A program made the position numbers and the translations under genes. Under the pieces are notes generated by a model. The model was not told where the DNA came from and did no database searches. It was given only the letters and a program-made list of their open reading frames with translations. A stretch of 64,000 bases of DNA from Myrmaecium sp. VS I D KN 1 (lineage: Eukaryota > Ascomycota > Dothideomycetes > Valsariales > Valsariaceae). The first letter of the stretch is position 1, and every line of letters starts with the position of its first letter. Shown here in pieces: positions 23,840 to 33,631 of the stretch. Location: contig JADQAV010000018.1 of the NCBI GenBank assembly GCA_019775845.1, positions 1,231,958-1,295,957 of the forward strand, given 5' to 3'.

Positions 23840-24648
23840 CGCGGCTAGGTGTGCTGAGGTGCAGGTGCGAGTAGGAGTGTGCCCGCCCTGCTGCGTTGTC
23901 TAGCTCGCTCCCTGGCGTTCTGCAGGACCCCTGCTGATCGCTTGAGATGACGAATGTCTCGGAGAAGAAAGCCGGATGGATGTGCAACGCGTCGATGAAG
24001 CAGCAGAAGCCATGGACAAGGGTGGTTACAGCAGGGGATGGGGTGCTGGATCAATGAGGCGCGAATGTTCGATCTTCTTGTCGTGAAGTGATACTGTTTG
24101 TATGTACAATACTGTATGTATGATGTATGTGCGAAGGCAACGGCTGAGCGAGCAAGGCCGAGTCCATTCACTGGAAGCCGTTGGGCATTGCACTCTCGCG
24201 CTATGGAGATTGTACGGTACCAGGTACCCGCACCTAGTGAGTTGACAGGTGAGATATTTCGGACTACCTATGCGGCGTGAGGTGAGCGGACAGCCGTAAG
24301 GGTACTCCGGCCCGTTGAAGTCCCCTCGGCTTGGCGGCCAAAAGTGACGACCGTCCAACTTCTCCTCCACCCCGATCATCTCTGGCTTCCCCATCACGCC
24401 GTCTTCCCCCCTCCACTCCACCTCCAGCAGGCCGCCGCTCGAGACAACACTGTCTTGGGCTGTTTGCTGCTGTCCGTCGCTGCAGCTTTCCGTCTGCTCG
24501 CTGGCTGTCCTTCTCCGGCTCGAGCGACCACCCCTGCCATCCATGGATCGCATCGGACATTCTGCTTGCCCGTACCACCAATCTCACATCTGACCGGGCA
24601 GCCGACCACCGTGTCACCTATGAACCGCTTGACCACCCGAAGGAAACC
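23840..24648. promoter_or_regulatory. Divergent promoter region between ZNF511-like and EST1-like genes
   Basis: The 809-base interval between two divergent start codons must contain both promoters. A TATGTATG-rich patch lies near 24098-24130. Open frames on both strands at 24.3-24.7 kb overlap the EST1-like start but have no recognisable content. Confidence 0.45.
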
Positions 24649-27457
24649 ATGGACATCTCAAAGGAGCAAGCCCTGAAGTCTGTCCTCACCCCGCCATTCC
24701 ACTCTGTGTTCGGCCGCTGATCTTCCATCCAGGCTTGCCCGCGATGCCGAGCAGCGACTCCTCGCGACGCTCAAAGGCCCCGATGCGACCAGTGCTGCGG
24801 CACTAGATCAGATACTCGGTCAACTCCAGGAGTATGCGATCGATGTTTACTGCGCCGTTGGCGATGGCTAACACTGCCACAGCTACCGGGTCCTGTGCGA
24901 AAAGATCCTTCTCGGCGAGTTTCGATATGCTTTCGAGAATCGGCTCGAGGCGCAGCTCTGGGCTGCGCATGTTCAAGTCAACAACAACTACCGGAAATAC
25001 TTGGGCCAGGTGGGATGCGACCGGTCCAGCTCACGCCGGTATCATGCTGACCACCTCTCTCTCCTTAGCTACGCAAGGCCAGCACCCGTGTCGTCGAAAT
25101 ACGAAAGGTTGCCAGGCATTACGTAGGGTTCCTCAAATCTAGTCAGCGATTCTATCGCCTATACATTCACCATTTGGACTCGACATATGGAGGCATTCCG
25201 GAGCTTCGTCAGGTCGCGCGCAAGTTGCATGAGGAAGGTACGTCGACCGACGCTCTGACACGCGGGTGAAAACTGCTAAAAGACAAGCAGCCAGTACCAC
25301 GCCTTCCGAGGCATCATCCACCGGGGATTTGAAGCAGCTCTTGCTCCAGTCGTGCTACCAGACGCTCATTCAGCTGGGTGATCTGTCACGTTATCGCGAG
25401 ACGGATGTACCGTCCAAGGACGAGCGCAACTGGGGCCCTGCCACTGGATACTACAACTTGGCCCTTGAGATCATGCCTGAATCTGGCGTGGCTCACAACC
25501 AACTGGCCATCATCGCGCGTACCGAGGGGAACCATTTCCGCACCATTTATCATCTGTACCGCTCACTCGCTGCGCCAATGCCCAACTCTCTGGCCAAGCA
25601 GAATCTCGAAGTCGAATTCAAAAAGGTCCTCACTGCATGGAAAAAGGGAGAACTTATCAACAATCGGAACCCACAGGAGAAGAACAGAGCGGGACGAGTC
25701 CTCATAGCCTGGTTCATACGCCTTCATAGCAAGTGTTACAAGGGACAGGAGTTTTCGGAACGCGAAGAACTTGAGAATGAAGTGTTGAGCCACTTGGTCA
25801 ACGAGCTCAAAGAACGATCGTTGGATGGCATTCTCCACAAAATGGTCCTCACCAACATCGCGGCGGAGAACTATGCGACTCTGCTACTCACCACCGGTAT
25901 GTTTCCTCAAACTGCATGTATCGACGTCGCTTACATTTCATAGTCGACGGCACTTCAACTGAGGTAATGACATCGTACTTCTATTTCCTCAGGTTGAATA
26001 TGAAGATGTTCTTCACCCTGCTTCGGATCCTTGCTCCGGAACTAGAGCGTTTGACGGATCCGGGAGAGAGTCCTGCCACGGAAGACAAATCCTCCAGCTT
26101 GTCCGACAAGGTTTCCCCAGTAGCCCGCCGTATTCTACCCGCTCTTAGGTTGTACAGTATCTGGTTCACGCGTTACTGGCGGGTTCTCAATGCGAATCTC
26201 AGCACGATCATTCCTCAGGTTGAGGTACAGGAACTGTGGAAGGCGTACGCTGAAACGCTTACTCTATTGGCTTCTGCGTTCCCGGCCCAGGATCTGCCGG
26301 AGGAGCAATACCTGCTGGAAGAGGATGTCGACACTCTCGGATTTACACCTCTGCTGGCCGAAGAGACTAAGCGAATCTGGTACACCAATGGACAGCTCAA
26401 GCCAAGGTGGTCTGATGAGGGCCTCCAGAGGAATCATCCAAATGTTGAGATGCTGATGCGCATACGGGACCTGTTACTGGATGGTCTGGTTCTCACTCAG
26501 GATAATGATGTCCCACTCGCCCTCAACGGTTATCGCTTCATTTACCAGGAAGCGGGTATACCTTCTGAACTGCTAGCAAGCCCGCCAACCAAGGCCGATG
26601 CAAGCCCGCCTTTGCCGGCTGTGCAACCCGAGGTTCCGCGGACGTCCGTCGGTGGTGCTTTTTCTGAGGACCAAGCATCCCAAGGCGTGGCACCTTCAGA
26701 ATCTGCTTCTGTCACCCAGGATGCGAAGATGAATCGCATGGTGGACGATCTCGTGGGGCCTGAGGCTGGCTTGGCAGCTCTGCCAGAGGAGGATGAAAAC
26801 ATCCCCCCGACGCCGCCAGAGCAGACATTCGAGGATACCACGGTCGTGGATGACACCACCTATGGCATTGGCCCTCTCACCGCGGAGGACTTTGTTAAAA
26901 AGATCACCAATAACTCGCGTTCACAACCCCGGTGTGGTCAGCAAGGGCAGAATCCTACTGGTCAAGTTAGGACTGTGTCGCCAGCTGCTCGCCAATTTCC
27001 TTCACTCCCGTCTCTGCCTGACCAGTCCAAAATCTGGAGTGCAGGTTTTGACAACTATCACACCGACCCTCAGTATTCCACCTTCGGGCACGGCACTCAG
27101 CAAGAGCTGGAGCAGCAGTACACCAGCAACACCCATCTTCCCCGCGTCTCGAACGGTCACAGCCGCAACTTGTCCACCGACTCCGTCTGGAATCCCGAAA
27201 GCTTCCCGGACTTCAGCACCTTCAGCACCTTTCCGCGATCGCTCCCCCGCGACTCCTCCCTCGGCAACGGAACCTTCGGTGACGCGGCCAACGCTGCTTA
27301 TGGCGCCTACGGCGCAGGGTACAGCAGTTTTTCCAACAGCTCCTCCGCCTACGCTGCCGGATACGGCTATGGCGCTAGCAGCGTTAGTCCGTGGAATCGC
27401 GAACGTGGCCCGTTTACACGGCACCAGGATAGCCCGGCGAATGGACAAGGCGGTTGA
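24649..27457 (+). CDS. EST1/SMG7-like protein (14-3-3/TPR-type domain)
   Basis: Six exons are inferred: 24649-24677, 24733-24831, 24883-25009, 25069-25237, 25291-25896 and 25944-27457. Introns are 47-59 bases, all GT-AG, phases agree, and the product is 847 residues. The first donor (GTCTGT) is weak but is the only one that keeps frame. The helical repeat region covers about residues 45-345 (YYNLALEIMPESGVAHNQLA and GNHFRTIYHLYRSLAAPMPN), the signature of the EST1/EBS1/SMG5-7 family. A family-type DNA/RNA-binding region follows to about residue 560. The C-terminal 280 residues are low complexity, rich in Ser, Asn, Gly and Tyr. Relatives act in nonsense-mediated mRNA decay and telomerase regulation; which applies here cannot be read from sequence, and Pezizomycotina versions are mostly assigned to mRNA decay. 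There is no PIN domain. Confidence 0.9.
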
Positions 27458-28490
27458 TCGGAGAGGGTGGATTGGCTTGAAGAAAAGCTACATGCTTTCC
27501 GTCCCCGTCCCCGCCACTTCCCTTCAAGGTCCGCCTCCTTTGGCCCGCTGACTTCAGACGGTCGACGACGCTGCCTTGATTCATGAATCAAATTGAGATG
27601 TCCTCGTGTTCTGCCGTCTTGTCGCGGCTGGAGTCGTCTTTTCCTGTCCTGCACTGCGCGTTCTCCCTCCCCGTCGCCGGCGTCTTTCCCCGGATGGCGC
27701 CTTGTGCTGTCCCATCGGGCACATATCGTTGGGGATGACGAGAGCCCGCGCACTGAAAAGAGGTGAACCGGTGTGTTGACGGGTTAGGGTGCTGGTTCAG
27801 GGGAGTTTGTTGTTGATGGGGTTTGAGTTTTGTGTCTGTTGTGTGCAGAGAGAGGGGGAGAGAATGATTCAACAAGTATGGATTCTGAGGAAGAAGAGCA
27901 ATTTTGAATTGAAAGTGTTTGATCCTTTTTTTTTGGCCCGTCTATTCCTTTGTCACTTAACGTTTATTCGGCCCACTCACTCACTCTTCTTCGTACGCGT
28001 CTTGTGCGGCATGTGAACTAGGTTTGACTGATCGGTTGAGGCGTACCTATTCACCTGTCGTTTTTGATCCAGCTTCTACTTGTTGTCTTTTACCTGAAAC
28101 TGACGGGTTCTCTGGGGGTGACTCGAGATTGACGGCAGGTTGGATGAGATTAGAACTTGGTATGTATTCTGCTGGAAGATAAGTCTATCTACTCTGAGGG
28201 TTGTGTGCCGTTCAGCTGCTCTCTATAACTACTCTAATACAGTGTGGTATGCACTATTCTTGCAATATACATCCATATAAAACGACCATCCCATCCCGTT
28301 CCCTTCCCTAGGTACCCTTCCCTACCCTTCCCTTCTCATCCATTCCCATCCAAACAAAGAACAACCATCCAAGACTAAAACCAATCACCCGCAAAATAAC
28401 AACCATCCAAAACGAATCCCAATCCCCCAAGCCCCAAGCCCAACCTCCCAAACCAATGATCCCCCACCCACGCGCGAAAAAACAAACCCC
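27458..28490. other. Convergent intergenic region
   Basis: This is the space between two convergent genes and should contain both 3' UTRs. The stretch at 28260-28490 is C/A-rich. No frame of quality, RNA gene or repeat was seen. Confidence 0.4.
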
Positions 28491-29786
28491 TCAACCCACC
28501 CTCCCCACCCTCCTCCTCCTCTTCCTCCTTCCCCCCTCCCCTTCCCCCTCCCCCTCCCATTCCCACTCCCAATCCCCCGCCAGCCGCCCCAACGCCATGG
28601 CAAGCACATCGCACACCACGCCCACCCCCCGCAGCACGAACGCGGCCTGCGCCTGCGGGGTGCCGAAGCGCACCATCACCCTGCCCGTGCCCATGCCGAT
28701 GCCCATACCCATCCCGGTTCCAGCCCCAGGCTCAGCCGAGGCAGGCGAGGAAGGCTGCTCGGCCGAGGCAAGCTCGCCCGGCAGCTCGCCGTACAGCGCG
28801 CCCAGCGTGCGCAGCCGCGCGGCGTACAGGCGGGCGGGGGTGGGGTCGGCGTTGGCGGCGGCGGTGACGGTGTGGATGAGGGTGCGGAGGGGGTTGGATT
28901 CCCGGGGTAGGTTGGAGCGTGCTGGGGCAGGAGGCGGAGGGTGGTGGGTTATGAGGGTTGTTAGGGGGATGGGGGGTTGGTGGGCGTGGGACTGCGTGTG
29001 CAGGTTGTGCCAGTAGGTGAGGTGGGTTTGGACGGCTTCCCATGGGTTGGGGGGGATGGAGGTGGAGGGTTTTGGTGGGGTGGGTGTAAGGGGGGGTGTG
29101 CGGTGTGGGATGAATGTGTTGGAGGAGGTGGTGGTGGTGGTGGTGGTGTTGTGCTGCTGCTGTTGGTTGTTGTAGCTTGCGGTTGCTGTCTCCGATGGCG
29201 ATGTTGGGAATGGTGATGGTGATGGTGTGCTTATACTCCTGGGGAAAGCCCAGTGTGACATTCGGTCTCCCGGCGTTTTTATTTTCGCTTTCGATCGGCG
29301 CGGTGACGACAAAACCGACGACCAGGAGGCCGCCGCCGACGACGACGACAAGGAGAAGACCGACGAAGACGAGGGGGAGGAGGCGGAGGAAAGCCATGGC
29401 GAGGAGGAGGAGGAGGAGGCGGAGGAGGACCATGCCGACGAGGAGGAAAAAGAACCCATTCCACCCCCCTTCAACCGCAACGACGGAGGTATCACCGGCG
29501 CCGGCATGACGAACACCGCATCCTTCTCCTCATCCCCAAACCCCTCCTCATCGCTCTTGTCGCTCTCGCTTTCCGTATCGCTCTCACTCTCACTCTCGCA
29601 CTCGCTGTATGCGATCGTCCACGAGTAGCAGCGCCGCCGCCGCCGGTAGCGGCCTGGCGGTGGTGTGTAGGGTGGTGTTGGGGGGGACGGCATGGCTGGC
29701 GCGGTTGGGGGTATAGCGTCCGGTGTGTATGACGCGGTTGTGGGCTTGGTGGAGGTCGGGGAGGTAGTGGAGGTGAGGGAGTTCAT
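28491..29786 (-). CDS. Hypothetical low-complexity protein
   Basis: This is a single continuous frame of 431 residues from the ATG at 29786 (MNSLTSTTSPTSTKP); the frame opens 15 codons further upstream at another ATG. I do not recognise a family. The N-terminal third has an acidic Glu/Ser/Asp stretch (SECESESESDTESESDKSDE). A long Ser tract from TCC repeats follows, then Gln, Thr and Pro runs. Residues about 265-431 look more like folded protein (WEAVQTHLTYWHNLHTQSHA, then RTLIHTVTAAANADPTPARL), ending in a Gly/Glu/Arg-rich tail. In a second minus-strand frame the middle of the region (about 29150-29500) encodes a strongly hydrophobic segment followed by a well-composed stretch, so the true gene may be spliced differently. 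Confidence 0.45.
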   Translation of the reverse strand: MNSLTSTTSPTSTKPTTASYTPDAIPPTAPAMPSPPTPPYTPPPGRYRRRRRCYSWTIAYSECESESESDTESESDKSDEEGFGDEEKDAVFVMPAPVIPPSLRLKGGGMGSFSSSSAWSSSASSSSSSPWLSSASSPSSSSVFSLSSSSAAASWSSVLSSPRRSKAKIKTPGDRMSHWAFPRSISTPSPSPFPTSPSETATASYNNQQQQHNTTTTTTTSSNTFIPHRTPPLTPTPPKPSTSIPPNPWEAVQTHLTYWHNLHTQSHAHQPPIPLTTLITHHPPPPAPARSNLPRESNPLRTLIHTVTAAANADPTPARLYAARLRTLGALYGELPGELASAEQPSSPASAEPGAGTGMGMGIGMGTGRVMVRFGTPQAQAAFVLRGVGVVCDVLAMALGRLAGDWEWEWEGEGEGEGGRRKRRRRVGRVG

Positions 29787-30250
29787 GATCGCACTGCTGC
29801 TCGTAGTAAATGGGATGTATAAGATGTACAAGAGGAGGTGGAGGTCTTGGAGGTGGTGTTCATACTGCGCGATCGGCGTCGCGGTGGGAGACGGCGGTTA
29901 TGCTGCGGTGGTTTCGATGTATGTATGTTGGTACTATAATCCGCCTTGTGTGGTTGTTGTCGTGGATGTCGTTATCGGTGTAGATGTAAAATGTAAATGT
30001 GGAGGTAGTCAATATGAGGCGCGAACGGGGGACCCGTGGTGCCGCGCGAAAACTCAAAAACGGCGCCGACCGTTAAAACGTGCCCGGTGGTGGTCGCCCG
30101 GTGGGCTCAGGGGCACAGTTCCGGGGCAAGTCCGGGGCAGCAGCAGTGGCTGTGTGGGGTCGGGTCGGCATCTCAGCCTCTCGCGAATGTGGCGCGGGCA
30201 CGGCGGGATACTACAGCACATGGAGAGCGTCGGACACCCGCGCTACTGGA

Positions 30251-30432
30251 GTACTCCGTATACTATACTCTCTCGGCCGGTGGTTAACTTACGCTATATA
30301 TAGGGTATCGAAGGCTTAAGGTCTTCGGTTATACTATGTATGTAATCGAAAGCTTTTCTGGTGCTGTTCTTCCTTATGAATCGGACATGTATGGAAGTAA
30401 CGCGATTCACCGGCTGCGCTAGGACGGTGTAC
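30251..30432. mobile_element. Putative MITE-like inverted-repeat sequence
   Basis: The left side (GTACTCCGTATACTATACTC, then GGCCGGTGGTTAACTTACGC) and the reverse complement of the right side (GTACACCGTCCTAGCGCAGC, then CGGTGAATCGCG) are imperfect inverted repeats about 180 bases apart. The left arm shares CCGGTGGTTARCTTRCGC with the element at 5560-5714, which suggests a dispersed family. It lies upstream of the 28.5-29.8 kb gene and of the phytase 3' end. Exact ends and target duplication are unclear. Confidence 0.4.
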
Positions 30433-30742
30433 GCTTCTTGTGGACGAAATGAACACGAATTGGATTCATCCCCGTTCCTCTCCCCGTATCGGATTTCATA
30501 TGACACTGGTAAACTCACGCAAGAGGTTCAGAGAAGAGAAGAGGTTCACAATTAACAAGCTTCCGTGGAAGAAAGGAGGAAAAGGTGGATGACTATATGT
30601 ATCTATAGCTTCCCCTATAAAACAGACTTTGCGATTTAGGAAAGGTATAAACACCTCATCTCAACCCATCCCATTCCCACATCCTCCTCATCCATCTTTA
30701 CACCCTACGCCGCTCTGTCTCCATCCACATCCTTCCCTCACA

Positions 30743-32206
30743 TCAACCCTCCACATCCCAACACTCATCCCACCGCCCACCCGCCCGCACAAAGCTAAGC
30801 CCCTCCACAAACGCATCCAGCGGACACCATCCGAGCCCGTCCACCCCCGCACACCACTCCAACCCCATCACCCGGTCGTTCACCAGGACGCGGACGCGCT
30901 CCGCCCCATCACCCGCACACCGCGCCTTCTCCACGTACACCCGTCCCGCAAACGGCGTCGTCCACGACGCGCTGAAGCCGCCCAGCGCGCGCGCATCCAC
31001 GATGGCATGCGTATCCAGCATCCCCCCGGCCACGCTGGCGTTGTACACCCCCAGCGCCGCCAGGACGCCCTGCATGTCGTTGTCGTGGGAGAAGTCGGCG
31101 TACAGGGCGCGGTCCAGGGGGAACGTGGTCGGGTCCGCGTCGAGGGTGCGGTTGGAGCTGGTGCGGTCGCGGACGCGGGTGCCGGTGAGGCGGGCGAGGA
31201 GCTCGTTGGTCCAGCCGACGCCTTGGGTGGGCCCGAGCGGGTGCCCGGCGCCGTAGGCGTAGAATTTGGAGAGGGTTTGGTAGTAGTCGTAGGCGCGCCA
31301 GTCGGCCGGGGTGAAGAGGGTGCAGAACGGGGTGGGCCCGGTGCCGGCGCTGGTGTGGGGGGCTTGGGCGACGGTGGTGAAGGGGCAGAGGTCCATGAGG
31401 GCGAGGGTGTCGTCGAGGGTGAGGTTGGCGCCGGGGAGGTCGGCGTTCAGGCGTGCGCGGATGGGGGGCAGGAAGGTGGCGGAGAAGTTGGCTTGGGCGG
31501 AGTCGAGGAGGCCGGAGGAGGCTTCGAAGGCGGCGCAGAGCGAGTGCGAGAGCGTGTTGTTGAACCCTTCGGTTTCTGGGATGATGAGGTCGACGGAGGG
31601 CGTGGTGGTGTTGGTGTCGGCGTCCGTGGCGCGATAGTAGCCTTCCAGCCAGCCCTGGGCTGACTCGATCACGCGCTGCTGGCCCGAGGCCCGGACGAAG
31701 GGGGTGTGCTGGCCGGCGAGGCTGGCGTACCGCTGCCGGAAGTGGAGGCCGGAGTGGACGAGCTGGTGGTAGCCGAGCGAGGTGAGCTGGTCGGCGCCGA
31801 GGGTGTAGTTGTAGGTCGCCAGGAAGCTGTACTGGTCCGGGAAGGTCGCGACGTTGGCCTGGAGCTTTTCGACCAGGGCGCGGTAGCTCGCGGACTTGCC
31901 GGCGGTGGGATCGCGACCACCGTGGCGGGAGAGGACCTGGGCGAACGTGAGGGTACACTGGGCCGGGAGGACGTCCGGGATGTCGGTGGGGACGCTGAAG
32001 AAGAGCGAGTACTGGCCCCAGAAGTGAGAGATGTTGGGGGAGCAGGTGTAGCCCCGGTCAGGGGAGTCGCAGGACAAGGCGGGGAGGGCTCTGCAGGGGA
32101 GGGTTTAGCTGTGTGAGTGGAGCGAGAAACAGAGCAAGACTAACCCCGTCGCAGGCGCCCACAGAGCGAACAGATGGAGAAACCACATGGCGGAGACGGC
32201 CATCAT
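30743..32206 (-). CDS. phyA: Secreted histidine acid phosphatase, 3-phytase type
   Basis: The enzyme would release phosphate from phytate outside the cell. Two exons are inferred, 32145-32206 and 30743-32090, with a 54-base GT-AG intron, giving 469 residues. The N-terminus from the Met pair at 32206 is a signal peptide (MMAVSAMWFLHLFALWAPATG). The active-site motif RHGGRDP lies at residues 76-82, with His77 as the phosphate acceptor, and the second motif SHDND at 355-359 supplies the proton donor. Phytase landmarks such as GYTC, HFWGQYSLFF, the paired Cys residues and LDAFVEGLSFVRAGGRWDEC near the end are present. Several N-glycosylation sites occur (NYT, NNT, NFS, NLT, NRT, NAS). The frame extends upstream to an ATG at 32347, but a GATAAA element at about 32294-32299 suggests transcription starts later. 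The symbol is by family resemblance. Confidence 0.92.
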
Positions 32207-33631
32207 CACCACCACCAGCAGGGTCCTGGGTTGAAGGTGAGAGGTTGGCGGCGAGCTGCGTGCGGGCTTCTCACGCAAGGGCAGCCGTTCATCTTTATCC
32301 TGGCACCATCCCCGCCAGGAGGACGGAGCTCGCACCGTCGCGGTCATGGTGAGTTCCGGTCGTTGGGACAGCGATGTCGCTCAAACCGATCGACGACGGG
32401 CACGGGGGTTTCGGAGCGACGGCGGTCGTCCAATGGCGGCGGCGCTGGCGGGCAGCAGGTCGGCCATGGGTGGAGAGGAAGAGGAAGGTCGGAGAGGAGA
32501 AGGTGGAGAAGGTGGAGAGGAGGAGAGGAGGTGAGGAGGTGAGGAGCGAGAGGAAGCTCCAGCCAATGGACTGAGACACGTGGTGAGGGGAGGAAGCGAG
32601 GAACATGAGGCTGTGCGTGCCTGTGTCCAGATGCGAAACTTATGCCTTTGATCCAAGGCATCATGGAGGCATCCTCAAGGCACACAACCGCAGGTACAAT
32701 TAGGCACAAGTAAGGCATACATCAAACGATTCTTTATACTCGCTCAGGCATCAACGAGGCACCTCCATCATCCAGCTGATAGTTTATCACGACCAGCCAA
32801 AAGCCCTTATGTAATTCCCCCGGGCCGTCTGACCGAACGCGTTTGTCACCAAAACCTCCCCTGGCACAGCTGGCGCATTATCGGCACGATTGACTACGAC
32901 CAAATAGTATTTAGTACCGTACACGACCCCTTCTTTCTGTCTCCCCCACAAGAACCCGACCCGACGCGTCCCCCCCCTCATCCCTTATCGTTCCCCAAAG
33001 CGGCCATTTCCTCCCGTATCGTTTGTGATTCTATTAGAGAGAGAGAATGATGATGGGAGTCGTACTGCCTCAGGTTTTACTGCGCTGCTGCCTCAGGTCT
33101 TCCAAAGTCCTCTTGTCCTCTGAGGTTCCATTACAGAGGCAAATGGAGCGGATGGATGGATGGACAGGAAAGGAGGACATAAAAAACGTAAAACCTCAAA
33201 GATGACGTCCTCACCAGCCAATCCCACCGCGAAACTCACCCCAAGGTTTCCGGTCTTCCCCCGCGCCCGCCAGCCCGCCCCCCCACCACCTCACCCCCGC
33301 TCCGCTTATCACCGATAGGACTGGACAGGATAGGACCTGGCCCTCCGACCAGGTACCGACACCAGGTACTGCGGTAACTTAGTCGCTAGTGAACCCGTTG
33401 ATTAAGTGAGTGAGGATGGCAAATTCCATCTTACTTGAATTGCCCATGGTCGCACTCTTGTCTTAAGGACGTCTTGAGCCTCCTCCTCCCCTCCTCTGTC
33501 GATCTTCACTCCTCCATCTTCTTCTTCCTCCTCCTCCTCCTCCTCCTCCCTCCCTCCCTCCGCCGGCGTCCCTCCCTCCCTCCATCCGTCCGTCCATCTC
33601 ATCCCAACCCGCCGCCACAACCACACCCACC
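32207..33631. other. Divergent intergenic region between phytase and permease
   Basis: This interval contains both promoters. A purine-rich GGAGAGGAGA stretch at about 32470-32560 and a CTC microsatellite at about 33524-33549 are the main features. The segment at 32640-32770 has repeated AAGGCAT/GAGGCAT words. No frame of quality was found. Confidence 0.4.

Noticed and set aside
29114-29628. Asp/Glu-rich plus-strand frames (DDDDKEKTDEDEGEEAEE)
   Set aside because: They are antisense of TCC/CTC repeats in the minus-strand gene.
30629-31663. 344-codon plus-strand frame
   Set aside because: It is a shadow of the phytase gene, with Gly/Glu/Val-rich composition typical of antisense GC-rich coding DNA.
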